Below are positions 8,354-16,973 of a DNA stretch of 64,000 nt, one piece after another. Both the position numbers and the translations under genes were made by a program. This DNA is from Campylobacter showae (GTDB lineage: Bacteria > Campylobacterota > Campylobacteria > Campylobacterales > Campylobacteraceae): positions 1,054,001 to 1,118,000 of the forward strand of contig NZ_CP012544.1 in NCBI RefSeq assembly GCF_004803815.1, given 5' to 3'. The notes beneath the pieces are model-generated. The model saw only the letters and a list, made by a program, of their open reading frames with translations, was not told where the DNA came from and did not search any database. Each line of letters begins with the position of its first letter. Position 1 is the stretch's first letter.

Positions 8354-9081
8354 TATTCTACAAATTTAAACTCTTCGCCCAGATAGTGGGTGCGCACGAG
8401 TTTGTTGTTCGCGACTTCGTTCGCGCTGCCGCTAGCTAGCAGGCTACCGTCCTTGATCACGTAGGCGCGGTCGCAGATGGCTAGCGTCTCGCGGACGTTG
8501 TGGTCAGTGATGAGCACGCCGATGCCGAGTTTTTTTAGGTCGCGAACGATGCTTTGTATATCGCTAACGGCGATCGGATCGACGCCGGCAAAGGGCTCAT
8601 CAAGTAATAAAAATTTAGGCGTAATGATGAGGCTTCTAGCGATCTCGCAGCGTCTGCGTTCGCCGCCGCTTAGACTCACGCCCTTTCGCAAGCGTATGGG
8701 TTCGATATTTAGCAAATTTAGCATTTCGTTTACTTTTTTCTCGCGGACGGCTTCGTCTTTATATAATATCTCGGCGCCGAGTAGTAAATTTTCCTCGACG
8801 GAGAGGTCTTTAAATATACTTGATTCTTGCGGCAGATAGCCGATCCCCATATGCGCGCGCTTGTGTAGCGGCACCTTCGTCACGTCCGCGCCGTCTAAAA
8901 ACACGCTGCCACTAGATGGCGAGATAAGCCCGCATATCATATAAAACGTCGTCGTTTTACCCGCGCCGTTTGGCCCCAGCAGCCCTACTACCTCGCCGCT
9001 TTTGACCTCTAGCGAGATGCCTTTTATGATGTTTGTTTTTTTGATCGTTTTTTGTAAATCTTTAACTTCTAATTTATGCAC
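8353..9081 (-). CDS. lptB: LPS export ABC transporter ATP-binding protein LptB
   Basis: A 242-residue ABC ATPase that powers extraction of lipopolysaccharide from the inner membrane. It has Walker A G-P-N-G-A-G-K-T-T (about residues 36-44), the signature L-S-G-G-E-R-R-R (about 138), Walker B F-L-L-L-D-E-P-F-A-G-V-D and the H-loop D-H-N-V-R-E-T. The phrase D-E-P-F-A-G-V-D-P-I-A-V is typical of LptB rather than LivF-type transporters, and the adjacent rpoN is the classic neighbour of lptB. It overlaps tsaE by 8 bases upstream. Confidence 0.93.
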   Translation of the reverse strand: MHKLEVKDLQKTIKKTNIIKGISLEVKSGEVVGLLGPNGAGKTTTFYMICGLISPSSGSVFLDGADVTKVPLHKRAHMGIGYLPQESSIFKDLSVEENLLLGAEILYKDEAVREKKVNEMLNLLNIEPIRLRKGVSLSGGERRRCEIARSLIITPKFLLLDEPFAGVDPIAVSDIQSIVRDLKKLGIGVLITDHNVRETLAICDRAYVIKDGSLLASGSANEVANNKLVRTHYLGEEFKFVE

Positions 9082-9475
9082 CGTAAACCTCGTATTTTCG
9101 CCCTTTTTGGCTAGGTGAGATGACTACCTTGACGCATTTTTCGCCCAAATTTTCTAGCGCCTTTTCCAGTCGCTCGTCGCCCCACTCTACTAGATGAAGT
9201 CCATCTTCTAGCAAATTTTCAAAAAGTCCGTTTTGTAAAATCGCGTCAAGTCCGTTTTGATAGATATCGTAGTGATAAATTTTATCTCCGTAGTTTTGCA
9301 TGACCGAAAACGTGGGCGAAGTAACCTCCGTATCGATGCCGCGAGCCTTTACGATGGCTTTTACTAACGTCGTTTTGCCACTGGCTAAATTTCCCTGCAA
9401 GATAACGACACCGCTTTGGGGTAAAATTTTTACCACCTCGCTAAGCTCGCCAAGTCCCAAATTTAGCTCTATCAT
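9074..9475 (-). CDS. tsaE: tRNA t6A biosynthesis ATPase TsaE
   Basis: A 133-residue P-loop protein needed with TsaB and TsaD to make N6-threonylcarbamoyladenosine at position 37 of ANN-decoding tRNAs. Walker A is G-N-L-A-S-G-K-T-T-L-V. The family motif S-P-T-F-S-V follows, as does the H-Y-D-I-Y motif and the C-terminal L-V-E-W-G. The chosen start, ATG at 9475, overlaps the end of the S4 gene as ATGA. A longer frame upstream gives an Arg-rich extension that is only a shadow of the S4 gene. Confidence 0.9.
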   Translation of the reverse strand: MIELNLGLGELSEVVKILPQSGVVILQGNLASGKTTLVKAIVKARGIDTEVTSPTFSVMQNYGDKIYHYDIYQNGLDAILQNGLFENLLEDGLHLVEWGDERLEKALENLGEKCVKVVISPSQKGRKYEVYGA

Positions 9476-9717
9476 AGCTCTTTTACGTATAGCGCTTGGG
9501 CTGATTTTGGGATACTTTTGGTCTCTGGGATCGCTAGCACCTCGTAGCGCGCCTCTTTGGCTAGAAATTTGATCGTTATCACGTCGCCGATCTTGACCTC
9601 TTTGGCCGGTTTGGCGACGACGCCGTTTACGCTCACGACGCCGCTTTTGCACATATCTTCGCTGACCGCGCGCCTTTTTGTGATATTTACGGTATTTAAA
9701 AACTTATCTACTCTCAT
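9472..9717 (-). CDS. S4-domain RNA-binding protein
   Basis: An 81-residue protein consisting of a single S4 domain: M-R-V-D-K-F-L-N start, K-R-R-A-V-S-E-D and the N-G-V-V-A-K-P-A-K-E-V loop. It resembles the RqcP/Hsp15 group that binds large ribosomal subunits with stalled nascent chains. The start at 9717 gives the expected S4 N-terminus; the ATG six codons upstream (9735) is less likely. It is the first gene of the S4-tsaE-lptB-rpoN unit and is divergent from argG. Confidence 0.82.
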   Translation of the reverse strand: MRVDKFLNTVNITKRRAVSEDMCKSGVVSVNGVVAKPAKEVKIGDVITIKFLAKEARYEVLAIPETKSIPKSAQALYVKEL

Positions 9718-9849
9718 GGCGGCGATTTTAGCCAAATTTGGCTTAAATTTTTAATTCCTCGCAGCTACATATTAAATTTAATGTAAATTTGACGTTTGGC
9801 GCACGCGATTTTAGCGGAAATATTTATTCCAAATTAATCAAATTTGGCT

Positions 9850-9855
9850 AAAATA
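9850..9855 (+). promoter_or_regulatory. Probable argG promoter -10 box
   Basis: TAAAAT, preceded by TTTGGC, lies 28 bases upstream of the argG ATG in the divergent 166-base gap between argG and the S4 gene. Campylobacter vegetative promoters depend mainly on the -10 box. The ribosome binding site AAAGGAT follows at 9872-9878. No ArgR-type operator was recognised. Confidence 0.45.
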
Positions 9856-9883
9856 CGCGTCATCTCAATATAAAGGATAGAGA

Positions 9884-11107
9884 ATGAAAGAAGACGTGAA
9901 AAAAGTCGTTCTCGCCTATTCGGGCGGACTTGATACGAGCATTATTTTAAAATGGCTGCAAGACGAGTATAAATGCGAAGTGGTGACCTTTACCGCCGAT
10001 ATCGGTCAGGGCGAGGAGCTAGAGCCCGCACGCCAAAAAGCGCTGGAGCTCGGTATAAAACCCGAAAATATATTTATAGAGGATTTAAAAGAAGAATTTG
10101 CGCGAGATTTCGTGTTTCCGATGTTTAGAGCAAACGCCGTTTACGAGGGTGAGTATCTGCTAGGCACCTCGATAGCTCGCCCGCTAATAGCTAAAAAGCA
10201 AGCCGAAATCGCTGCCAAAGTAGGCGCCGACGGCGTGAGCCACGGAGCGACCGGCAAAGGCAACGACCAAGTGCGCTTCGAGCTAGGCTACTACGCGCTG
10301 GGAGACAACCTAACCATCATCGCTCCTTGGCGCGAGTGGGATCTAAACAGCCGCGAAAAGCTACTAAAATACGCCGAAAAAAACGGCATCAAAATAGAAA
10401 AGAAACCGGGCAAAAGCCCCTACTCTATGGACGCAAATTTACTTCATATCAGCTACGAGGGTCTAGTGCTTGAAAACCCTGCTCACGCTCCGGAAGCCGA
10501 TATGTGGCGCTGGACGGTAAGCCCGAAAGACGCGCCAAACGAAAGCGAAATAATAGAAATCGGCTACGAAAAAGGCGATCCGGTTAGCATAAACGGTAAA
10601 AAAATGAGCCCTGCCGCACTGCTAGCCGAGCTAAACCGCCTAGGCGCAAAACACGGCATCGGCAGACTAGACCTAGTAGAAAACCGCTCGGTCGGCATGA
10701 AAAGCCGCGGCTGCTACGAAACTCCTGGCGGTACGATAATGCTAAAAGCTCACCGTGCGATCGAGAGCATCACGCTAGACCGCGGCGCGGCGCACCTAAA
10801 AGACGAGCTAATGCCTCGCTACGCAGAACTCATCTATAACGGCTACTGGTGGTCGCCTGAGCGTATCATGCTACAAGCGCTCATCGACAAGAGCCAAGAG
10901 AGCGTAAACGGCACGGTCAAAGTCGAGCTCTACAAAGGCAACGTCATCGTGCTAGGACGCGACAGCAAGACGGACAATCTCTTTAGCGAAGCATTTTGCA
11001 CGTTTGAAGAAGACAGCGTGTTTGACCAAAAAGACGCGAACGGATTTATCAAGCTAAATGCGCTAAGATTTATCATCGGACGCAAAAACGGACGCAAATT
11101 TAACTAA
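9884..11107 (+). CDS. argG: Argininosuccinate synthase
   Basis: A 407-residue enzyme joining citrulline and aspartate with ATP to form argininosuccinate, the penultimate step of arginine synthesis. The N-terminal A-Y-S-G-G-L-D-T-S is the PP-loop ATP-binding motif. [13 protein letters not shown] and the S-P-Y-S-M-D-A-N-L segment are diagnostic, and the length matches the family. It stands alone upstream of rplI and has its own promoter in the divergent gap. Confidence 0.96.
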   Translation: MKEDVKKVVLAYSGGLDTSIILKWLQDEYKCEVVTFTADIGQGEELEPARQKALELGIKPENIFIEDLKEEFARDFVFPMFRANAVYEGEYLLGTSIARPLIAKKQAEIAAKVGADGVSHGATGKGNDQVRFELGYYALGDNLTIIAPWREWDLNSREKLLKYAEKNGIKIEKKPGKSPYSMDANLLHISYEGLVLENPAHAPEADMWRWTVSPKDAPNESEIIEIGYEKGDPVSINGKKMSPAALLAELNRLGAKHGIGRLDLVENRSVGMKSRGCYETPGGTIMLKAHRAIESITLDRGAAHLKDELMPRYAELIYNGYWWSPERIMLQALIDKSQESVNGTVKVELYKGNVIVLGRDSKTDNLFSEAFCTFEEDSVFDQKDANGFIKLNALRFIIGRKNGRKFN

Positions 11108-11120
11108 ATAAAGGATAAAA

Positions 11121-11567
11121 ATGAAAGTACTACTAATAAAAGACGTAAAATCGCTCGGAAAAGCCGGCGAAATCAAAGAGGTAAAGGAAGGCTACGGAAA
11201 TAACTTCCTAATCGGCAAAGGCTTTGCTAAAGCCGCGACTCCCGATGTTTTGCGCCAGTACGAAGCCGAACAAAAACGCAAGGCCGAGGAGCTAAAATAC
11301 GAGATCGCAAATATAGAAAAACTAAAATCCGAGATCGAAAAAATCACGCTCAAAGTTAAAAAGCCGCTCGGAGCAAACGGCGCGCTATTTGGCGCGGTAA
11401 CGAAGGATGAAATTTCAGAAGCGCTAGAAAAAAATCATCATCTAGTCGTAGATAAAAAGGCGTTTGATTTTGCGCACACTATAAAAGTGACCGGTATCTA
11501 CGAAGTGGACGTCAAGCTCGGCCACGCCGTGCGAGCTACGCTAAAACTAGACGTCGAGGGCGAATAA
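11121..11567 (+). CDS. rplI: 50S ribosomal protein L9
   Basis: A 148-residue L9: start M-K-V-L-L-I-K-D-V-K-S-L-G-K-A-G, the conserved G-Y-G-N-N-F-L-I-G-K-G-F-A (residues about 28-40), a long connecting helix and a C-terminal domain. L9 binds 23S rRNA near the L1 stalk and helps keep the reading frame. The ribosome binding site AAAGGAT is 9 bases upstream. hslV begins directly after its stop. Confidence 0.95.
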   Translation: MKVLLIKDVKSLGKAGEIKEVKEGYGNNFLIGKGFAKAATPDVLRQYEAEQKRKAEELKYEIANIEKLKSEIEKITLKVKKPLGANGALFGAVTKDEISEALEKNHHLVVDKKAFDFAHTIKVTGIYEVDVKLGHAVRATLKLDVEGE

Positions 11568-12101
11568 GTGTTTCACGCGACTACCATTTTAGCCTACAAA
11601 GGCAAGAATAAATCGGTCATCGGCGGCGACGGACAAGTGAGCTTTGGCAACACGGTGCTAAAAGGCAATGCGGTAAAAATACGCAAAATCCACGGCGGCA
11701 AGGTCCTAGCGGGCTTTGCCGGCAGTACCGCAGATGCGTTTAATCTCTTTGATATGTTTGAAAACAACCTCGAGCACGCCAAAGGCGACCTGCTAAAGGC
11801 GGTGATCGAGTTTAGCAAAGAGTGGCGCAAGGATAAATACCTGCGCAAACTAGAAGCCATGATGCTGGTGCTTGATAGAGAGAAAATTTTTCTTTTGAGC
11901 GGAACAGGCGACGTTGTAGAGCCCGAAGACGGCAAAATAGCCGCTATAGGAAGCGGCGGAAACTATGCTCTCTCCGCCGCAAGAGCGCTGGATAAATTTG
12001 CCCAGATCGACGAAGAAGAGCTCGTAAAAGAGAGCCTAAAGATCGCTGGCGAAATTTGCATTTATACGAACACGAACATAAAAACCTACGTTTTAGAATA
12101 G
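11568..12101 (+). CDS. hslV: ATP-dependent protease proteolytic subunit HslV
   Basis: A 177-residue proteasome-like threonine protease that forms the HslVU (ClpQY) complex with HslU. The start is GTG at 11568, immediately after the rplI stop; the protein begins F-H-A-T-T-I, and after removal of the leader the catalytic Thr of A-T-T-I becomes N-terminal. [10 protein letters not shown] and [11 protein letters not shown] are family motifs. It lies 7 bases before hslU. Confidence 0.95.
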   Translation: MFHATTILAYKGKNKSVIGGDGQVSFGNTVLKGNAVKIRKIHGGKVLAGFAGSTADAFNLFDMFENNLEHAKGDLLKAVIEFSKEWRKDKYLRKLEAMMLVLDREKIFLLSGTGDVVEPEDGKIAAIGSGGNYALSAARALDKFAQIDEEELVKESLKIAGEICIYTNTNIKTYVLE

Positions 12102-12108
12102 AGAAAAG

Positions 12109-13431
12109 ATGAATTTAACCCCAAAAGAGATAGTGAAATTTTTAGACGATTACGTCATCGGGCAAAAAGACGCAAAAAAGATCATCGCCATCGCGCTACG
12201 AAACCGCTACCGCAGGATGAAACTAGATAAAACGATGCAAGACGATATCATGCCAAAAAACATCCTGATGATAGGCTCGACTGGCGTGGGCAAAACCGAG
12301 ATCGCAAGGCGCTTGTCAAAGATGATGGGTTTGCCGTTTATCAAAGTAGAAGCTAGCAAATACACCGAAGTGGGCTTCGTCGGACGCGACGTAGAAAGCA
12401 TGGTGCGCGACCTGGCGGCTGCGTCGGTAAATTTGGTCAAAGCCGAACAGCGCGAGAAAAATCGCGAGAAAATCGACGAATACGTAAAAGATAAGATAAT
12501 AAAAAAACTCCTGCCGCCTCTGCCGACGGGTGCAAGCGAAGAGAAAAAAGCAGACTACGAAAAAAGCTACGAAAAGATGATGAGCAGGCTAGAAAACGGC
12601 GATCTAGATGATCTAAGCATCGAGATAGAGATCGTGCAAAATAGCTTTGACGCGGGTGCGAACGTACCGCCCGATATGGCACAAATGCAAGAGAGCTTCG
12701 TCAAAATCATCGGCCTAAGCAACAAAACCGTCAAAAAAGAGATGAAGGTAAAAGACGCAAAAGAGGCGCTCAAAAACGAAGCTAGCGATAAAATTTTAGA
12801 TATGGAGAGCATCAAAACCGAAGCCGTGAGAAGAGCCGAAAACGAGGGTATAATCTTTATCGACGAGATCGACAAAGTCGCGGTGAGCTCCGGAAACTCA
12901 GGCAGGCAAGATCCGAGCAAAGAAGGCGTACAGCGCGACTTACTACCTATCGTGGAGGGCTCGACGGTGACGACTAAATTTGGCGCCATAAAGACCGACC
13001 ACATACTTTTTATCGCCGCGGGCGCCTTTCACATCAGCAAGCCAAGCGATCTAATCCCGGAGCTTCAAGGACGTTTTCCGTTGCGGGTTGAGCTTGATAG
13101 TCTAGATGAAAATGCGCTTTATCAAATTTTAACTCAGCCTAAAAATTCGCTACTCAAACAATACGAAGCGCTTTTAAAAACCGAAAACGTTGAGCTTAAA
13201 TTTACGGATGACGCTATAAAGGCTATCGCAAAAATCGCTCAAAACGCCAACGAAAAAATGGAAGATATCGGCGCTAGACGCCTACACACCGTGATCGAGC
13301 GCGTGATAGAGGATATCAGCTTTGAGGCTAACGAGCACGGCGGCGAAACGATAGAGGTAGACAAAGCCCTCGTAGGAAAGCGCCTTTCAGACGTCGTCGA
13401 GGATCAAGATCTGGCGAGATATATCTTATGA
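12109..13431 (+). CDS. hslU: HslU ATPase subunit of the HslVU protease
   Basis: A 440-residue AAA+ unfoldase. The N-terminal [15 protein letters not shown] and Walker [14 protein letters not shown] are visible. An intermediate domain of about 130 residues (110-240) follows, then Walker [11 protein letters not shown]. The C-terminus D-L-A-R-Y-I-L inserts into HslV. Its last codons overlap era by 4 bases (ATGA). Confidence 0.96.
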   Translation: MNLTPKEIVKFLDDYVIGQKDAKKIIAIALRNRYRRMKLDKTMQDDIMPKNILMIGSTGVGKTEIARRLSKMMGLPFIKVEASKYTEVGFVGRDVESMVRDLAAASVNLVKAEQREKNREKIDEYVKDKIIKKLLPPLPTGASEEKKADYEKSYEKMMSRLENGDLDDLSIEIEIVQNSFDAGANVPPDMAQMQESFVKIIGLSNKTVKKEMKVKDAKEALKNEASDKILDMESIKTEAVRRAENEGIIFIDEIDKVAVSSGNSGRQDPSKEGVQRDLLPIVEGSTVTTKFGAIKTDHILFIAAGAFHISKPSDLIPELQGRFPLRVELDSLDENALYQILTQPKNSLLKQYEALLKTENVELKFTDDAIKAIAKIAQNANEKMEDIGARRLHTVIERVIEDISFEANEHGGETIEVDKALVGKRLSDVVEDQDLARYIL

Positions 13432-14297
13432 AATCAGGCTTTGCAAGCATCATAGGCCGTACGAATGCAGGCAAAAGCTCGCTTTTAAATTTTTTGCTTG
13501 ATGCGAAGATCACCATCGTCTCGCACAAGCAAAACGCCACGAGGCGCAAGATCAGCGGCATCGTGATGAATGACGAAGATCAGATCGTTTTTACAGATAC
13601 GCCGGGGCTTCACGAGAGCAACAAAACGCTAAACAAGCTCATGATAAACGAAGCGATAAAATCCATGGGCGACTGTGACGCGATCGTGTTTTTGGCGCCC
13701 ATTCACGACGGCATAGACGACTACGTCAAATTTCTAAATTTAAATCCGCAAAAACCACATATCTTGGTGCTCACCAAGGTTGACGAAGTCTCAAACGCCA
13801 AAGTGCTTGAAAAAATCGCGCAATATCAAAAATTTCAAGATAAATTTACAGCGCTTTTGCCTTTTAGCGTCAAAAAGCAAACATACAAAAAGCCGCTTTT
13901 GGATGAAATTTGCAAGCTTTTGCCAGAGCACGAGTATTTTTACGACCCCGAGTTTTTAACGCCGACAAACGAAAGGGAAATTTTCCGCGAATTTATCCTT
14001 GAGGCGCTCTACGATAATCTAAGCGACGAGATCCCCTACTCTACCGACGTGCTCATAGACAAAGTCAAAGAAAAACCGGAAATAACTGAAATTTATGCCA
14101 CCATAATCACCGAACGCGAGATACATAAATCTATGATTATCGGCAAAAGCGGACAAACCATCAAAAGAATCGGGATAAATTCAAGAAAGTTAATATCAAA
14201 TTTTACGGGACAAAAAATCTTCGTAAAGCTCGTTGTAGTGGTTAAAAAAGACTGGCGTAAAGACGAAAAAACTATAAAAAGCTTGAATATTTTATAA
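13428..14297 (+). CDS. era: GTPase Era
   Basis: A 289-residue GTPase involved in 16S rRNA maturation and 30S assembly. It has G1 [11 protein letters not shown]2 around N-A-T-R-R-K-I, G3 D-T-P-G-L-H, G4 T-K-V-D and a C-terminal KH domain with [13 protein letters not shown]. The length and domain order are standard. The base composition falls at its 3' end as the AT-rich competence locus begins. Confidence 0.95.
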   Translation: MKSGFASIIGRTNAGKSSLLNFLLDAKITIVSHKQNATRRKISGIVMNDEDQIVFTDTPGLHESNKTLNKLMINEAIKSMGDCDAIVFLAPIHDGIDDYVKFLNLNPQKPHILVLTKVDEVSNAKVLEKIAQYQKFQDKFTALLPFSVKKQTYKKPLLDEICKLLPEHEYFYDPEFLTPTNEREIFREFILEALYDNLSDEIPYSTDVLIDKVKEKPEITEIYATIITEREIHKSMIIGKSGQTIKRIGINSRKLISNFTGQKIFVKLVVVVKKDWRKDEKTIKSLNIL

Positions 14298-14325
14298 ATA
14301 AATATTAAGTCATATATTTTTATGG

Positions 14326-14331
14326 TATAAT
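14326..14331 (+). promoter_or_regulatory. Probable promoter of the competence operon (-10 box)
   Basis: A perfect TATAAT within T-T-A-T-G-G-TATAAT, preceded by the T-rich tract usual for Campylobacter vegetative promoters, 74 bases upstream of the first gene of the operon. A 5' leader of about 65 bases with a stem-loop is implied. Confidence 0.6.
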
Positions 14332-14343
14332 AGATGCGGCAAG

Positions 14344-14361
14344 TTGCCCAGTATAGGGCAA
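14344..14361 (+). promoter_or_regulatory. Stem-loop in the competence-operon leader
   Basis: TTGCCC (14344-14349) pairs perfectly with GGGCAA (14356-14361) around the loop AGTATA, starting about 6 bases after the expected transcription start. No U-run follows, so it is not a typical terminator. It could stabilise the mRNA or bind a regulator. Confidence 0.4.
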
Positions 14362-14404
14362 AACTAACTTAGAATTTGAAGTTTATATTGAAGGATGCTT
14401 AAAA

Positions 14405-15916
14405 ATGGCAAAAAATAAAAATGAAGTAGCAAACATAATAACGCATGATCCGTATTTGCAAACTTCATATGCCTTTTCAGGTAATAAAGTTTCCCAAATA
14501 GACCTAAGCAAAGCAAATAAAAATAGCTTTTTTACGTCATACATCAAATATAAAGACATGATGACAGGTAGTGTAGAAATACCGCTATCAACAGACGAGG
14601 ATGATATATCAAATTTAATAACAATCAAGGTTTATGAGCAGTTTGGTCTAGATCCGTCTTCTGAGTATAAAATTGTGTATAACGAAACTTTAGGCATATC
14701 GTCTGAAACTAAAATTTTTAACGTATTTATATCTGACATTTTATCAACCGATCAATTATTCTCTTTGGCTCTTAAAAAAATTCCATATATAGACTATGTG
14801 GTGGCTGCCCCGCTAATGTTTCATGCGCTTTATAAAAAAAATATGCTTTCAGCCCAAAATACCGATGCTTTCGTGGTGTTGCAGGATGATGATGCTTTTA
14901 TAGCTATTTATCAAAGTGGAGAGTATGTTCAATCAAGACCGCTTAGGTATTCAATAAAAAATATTAGCGAGAAATTTGCTACTTTAAGCGGCGATAAGCT
15001 AAATGATAATGTTTTTTTAAATATCATAAAAAATGGAACAAATACTCAAGATGATAGAAGTAGGGATTTTATAGTTGAAATATTTGATGAGATTTCCTAT
15101 TACATAGGAGATTTAATAAATAGCTTAAGTCGCTTTGTGGGATCAAATGTTTCAAATATAAATTTAGTAACTGACGTAAAAATGGGTAATTTTGCAGAAT
15201 TTATACAAGAAAAAGTAAGTATACCCACTAATTACCTTGATCTAAATATTGCCATAAATTCAAAAGAAGTTGAAGTTGATAATATTCACAATATTATGGC
15301 AATCAATTCACAATATTACAAAGAAACACAAGAAAACGATTTTAACTTTTCCAATTTTCTGCGACCACTACCGCTATTTCAACGCAATAGCGGTAAATTA
15401 ATACTATATACACTGCTTGGACTACTAATTGGATTACTATATCCATTGTATCTTTATGTGTCAGGAATTATTACCGACGTAGACACTGCTGATAAAAAAA
15501 GCGAATATGAAATCAATAATGCAGATAAAATAAGGATAGAAGGGGCAATAGCAGCCCTTGAACAACAAATTTCAGGTGTATCAAAATCTATCGAGGAAGA
15601 GCAAGTTGTAATTGATTTTAGAAAAAACACTATTAAAGAAATTTATGATAAAAAAGTTAGTTATCCGATGAAGGGCGTTGTGTTATTTGAGCTCAGCAAT
15701 CTAATAAACAACAAAGATATACAAACCGCAAGAATAAATAACTCAAATAGAGACATGAAAGTTACGTTAGTAAGCAAAGATGAAAAAAAGTTAACGGAAT
15801 TGATGCAAAATGTAAATACTTCAGAGAAATACTCTATATTAACAAAGGAAATTTTATTAGATAAAAAATATGGAGTACCTTCATATGAAACAAATGTTAC
15901 TATAAAGATTAAATAA
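14405..15916 (+). CDS. GspL-like (fused PilM/PilN-type) inner-membrane assembly protein of the DNA-uptake system
   Basis: A 503-residue protein with three parts. About 320 N-terminal residues are cytoplasmic and have the alternating strand/helix pattern of an actin-like PilM/GspL domain, though nucleotide-binding motifs are hard to see. One transmembrane segment follows (L-I-L-Y-T-L-L-G-L-L-I-G-L-L-Y-P-L-Y, about 338-355). The periplasmic end is a coiled coil plus a small ferredoxin-like PilN domain. Such a fusion is the type II secretion GspL layout. As first gene of an operon with PilO-, PilP-, secretin-, GspE- and GspF-like genes, it should recruit the ATPase to the membrane. It probably corresponds to a C. 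jejuni cts gene, but which one is not certain. Very AT-rich. Confidence 0.6.
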   Translation: MAKNKNEVANIITHDPYLQTSYAFSGNKVSQIDLSKANKNSFFTSYIKYKDMMTGSVEIPLSTDEDDISNLITIKVYEQFGLDPSSEYKIVYNETLGISSETKIFNVFISDILSTDQLFSLALKKIPYIDYVVAAPLMFHALYKKNMLSAQNTDAFVVLQDDDAFIAIYQSGEYVQSRPLRYSIKNISEKFATLSGDKLNDNVFLNIIKNGTNTQDDRSRDFIVEIFDEISYYIGDLINSLSRFVGSNVSNINLVTDVKMGNFAEFIQEKVSIPTNYLDLNIAINSKEVEVDNIHNIMAINSQYYKETQENDFNFSNFLRPLPLFQRNSGKLILYTLLGLLIGLLYPLYLYVSGIITDVDTADKKSEYEINNADKIRIEGAIAALEQQISGVSKSIEEEQVVIDFRKNTIKEIYDKKVSYPMKGVVLFELSNLINNKDIQTARINNSNRDMKVTLVSKDEKKLTELMQNVNTSEKYSILTKEILLDKKYGVPSYETNVTIKIK

Positions 15917-16566
15917 TGAGAAAAGATAATACACTTACGAAAATAGATAATTACTTTGACGAAAAAAAACCTAGCGAAGTAACAATGATGTTAATTGTTG
16001 CTTTTTTCTTATCTGCTACAATAGCATACTATGCGGTAATACCATATGCGCAAAATTATTATGATGACTCAATAAGGGAAAATGATCAAATAACTAAAGA
16101 TCTTAATAAAGTAAATTCTTATTTGAGCACTGTTAGTCAAGGTAGCGATAGAAATTTTATGATTAATCAAAAACAAAATGAGTTAATGCAACAGCAAAAT
16201 AAGCTCGTTGATGCCCAAAATATGAATCAGTACTTTGATAATAAATTAAAAGAACTATCATATCTAATTTTTAATGAACAGAGTTGGGCTGATTTTTTAG
16301 ATAATTTAGCATTCTTAGCAAATAAGAATAATGTAAAAATAACAAAAATAATAAATACATTTAAAGAACCTAATGCTCAGAAAATAGAACAAGTACTTGA
16401 TATAAACATATCTGTTGACGGTGATTATAGAGATATCATAAGTTACATAAATGCCATTGAAGAATCTAAATTGGTAGTAGATGTGAATAATATAGATATA
16501 AATTCTACAAATGGCAAACTAAGAGGAAATATGGGAATTTACATATGGGGGATGAAATATCAATGA
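15916..16566 (+). CDS. PilO/GspM-like inner-membrane protein
   Basis: A 216-residue bitopic protein. A short cytoplasmic N-terminus is followed by a transmembrane helix (about residues 23-44, M-M-L-I-V-A-F-F-L-S-A-T-I-A-Y-Y), a long Gln/Asn-rich coiled coil (about 55-110) and a C-terminal alpha/beta domain. This is the architecture of PilO/GspM, which pairs with PilN/GspL in the periplasm. It overlaps the preceding gene by 1 base (TAATG). Position and size fit one of the small membrane Cts proteins (CtsR/CtsX) of Campylobacter transformation systems; the exact equivalence was not determined. Confidence 0.6.
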   Translation: MRKDNTLTKIDNYFDEKKPSEVTMMLIVAFFLSATIAYYAVIPYAQNYYDDSIRENDQITKDLNKVNSYLSTVSQGSDRNFMINQKQNELMQQQNKLVDAQNMNQYFDNKLKELSYLIFNEQSWADFLDNLAFLANKNNVKITKIINTFKEPNAQKIEQVLDINISVDGDYRDIISYINAIEESKLVVDVNNIDINSTNGKLRGNMGIYIWGMKYQ

Positions 16567-16973
16567 GATCTTATACTTTGTTTTTTTTAGCGATATTTTG
16601 CTCAATATCCGTGGCGAATAATTCTCAAGAAGAGATAGAGCATTATAATCAGTTATTCGGCGCGATAAATGAGCAACGTAAAGGCTTAAATGAATCCGAA
16701 CTAAAAACCATATCTGATCCTTTTTTAAAAACAAAAGCCGTTAGCATTGAAAATAACAATAATGTTTCGGATAATCAAACTTTTGATTTGCAGGCAATAT
16801 TTAGCAATAAAGCTAAAATTAGCGGACATTGGTATCGGGTAAAAGATAAAATAGGTGAATATGAACTGGTAAACATTGGATCCAAAAGTATTACTTTAGC
16901 AAATAAAGATGAAAAGATTGACTTAAATTTAACAAAAGGGGCAAATAAAAATGTCATTATCAAAATTAAATAA
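16563..16973 (+). CDS. Exported PilP/GspC-like protein
   Basis: A 136-residue secreted protein. The ATG at 16563 overlaps the previous stop as ATGA and gives a clean signal peptide (M-R-S-Y-T-L-F-F-L-A-I-F-C-S-I-S-V-A, then N-N-S). The mature part has a helical/disordered stretch and a small C-terminal beta domain (about 80-136: S-G-H-W-Y-R-V-K-D-K-I-G and S-K-S-I-T-L), the pattern of the HR domain of PilP/GspC that contacts the secretin. The next gene encodes the secretin, which supports this. Similarity is by architecture only. Confidence 0.5.
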   Translation: MRSYTLFFLAIFCSISVANNSQEEIEHYNQLFGAINEQRKGLNESELKTISDPFLKTKAVSIENNNNVSDNQTFDLQAIFSNKAKISGHWYRVKDKIGEYELVNIGSKSITLANKDEKIDLNLTKGANKNVIIKIK

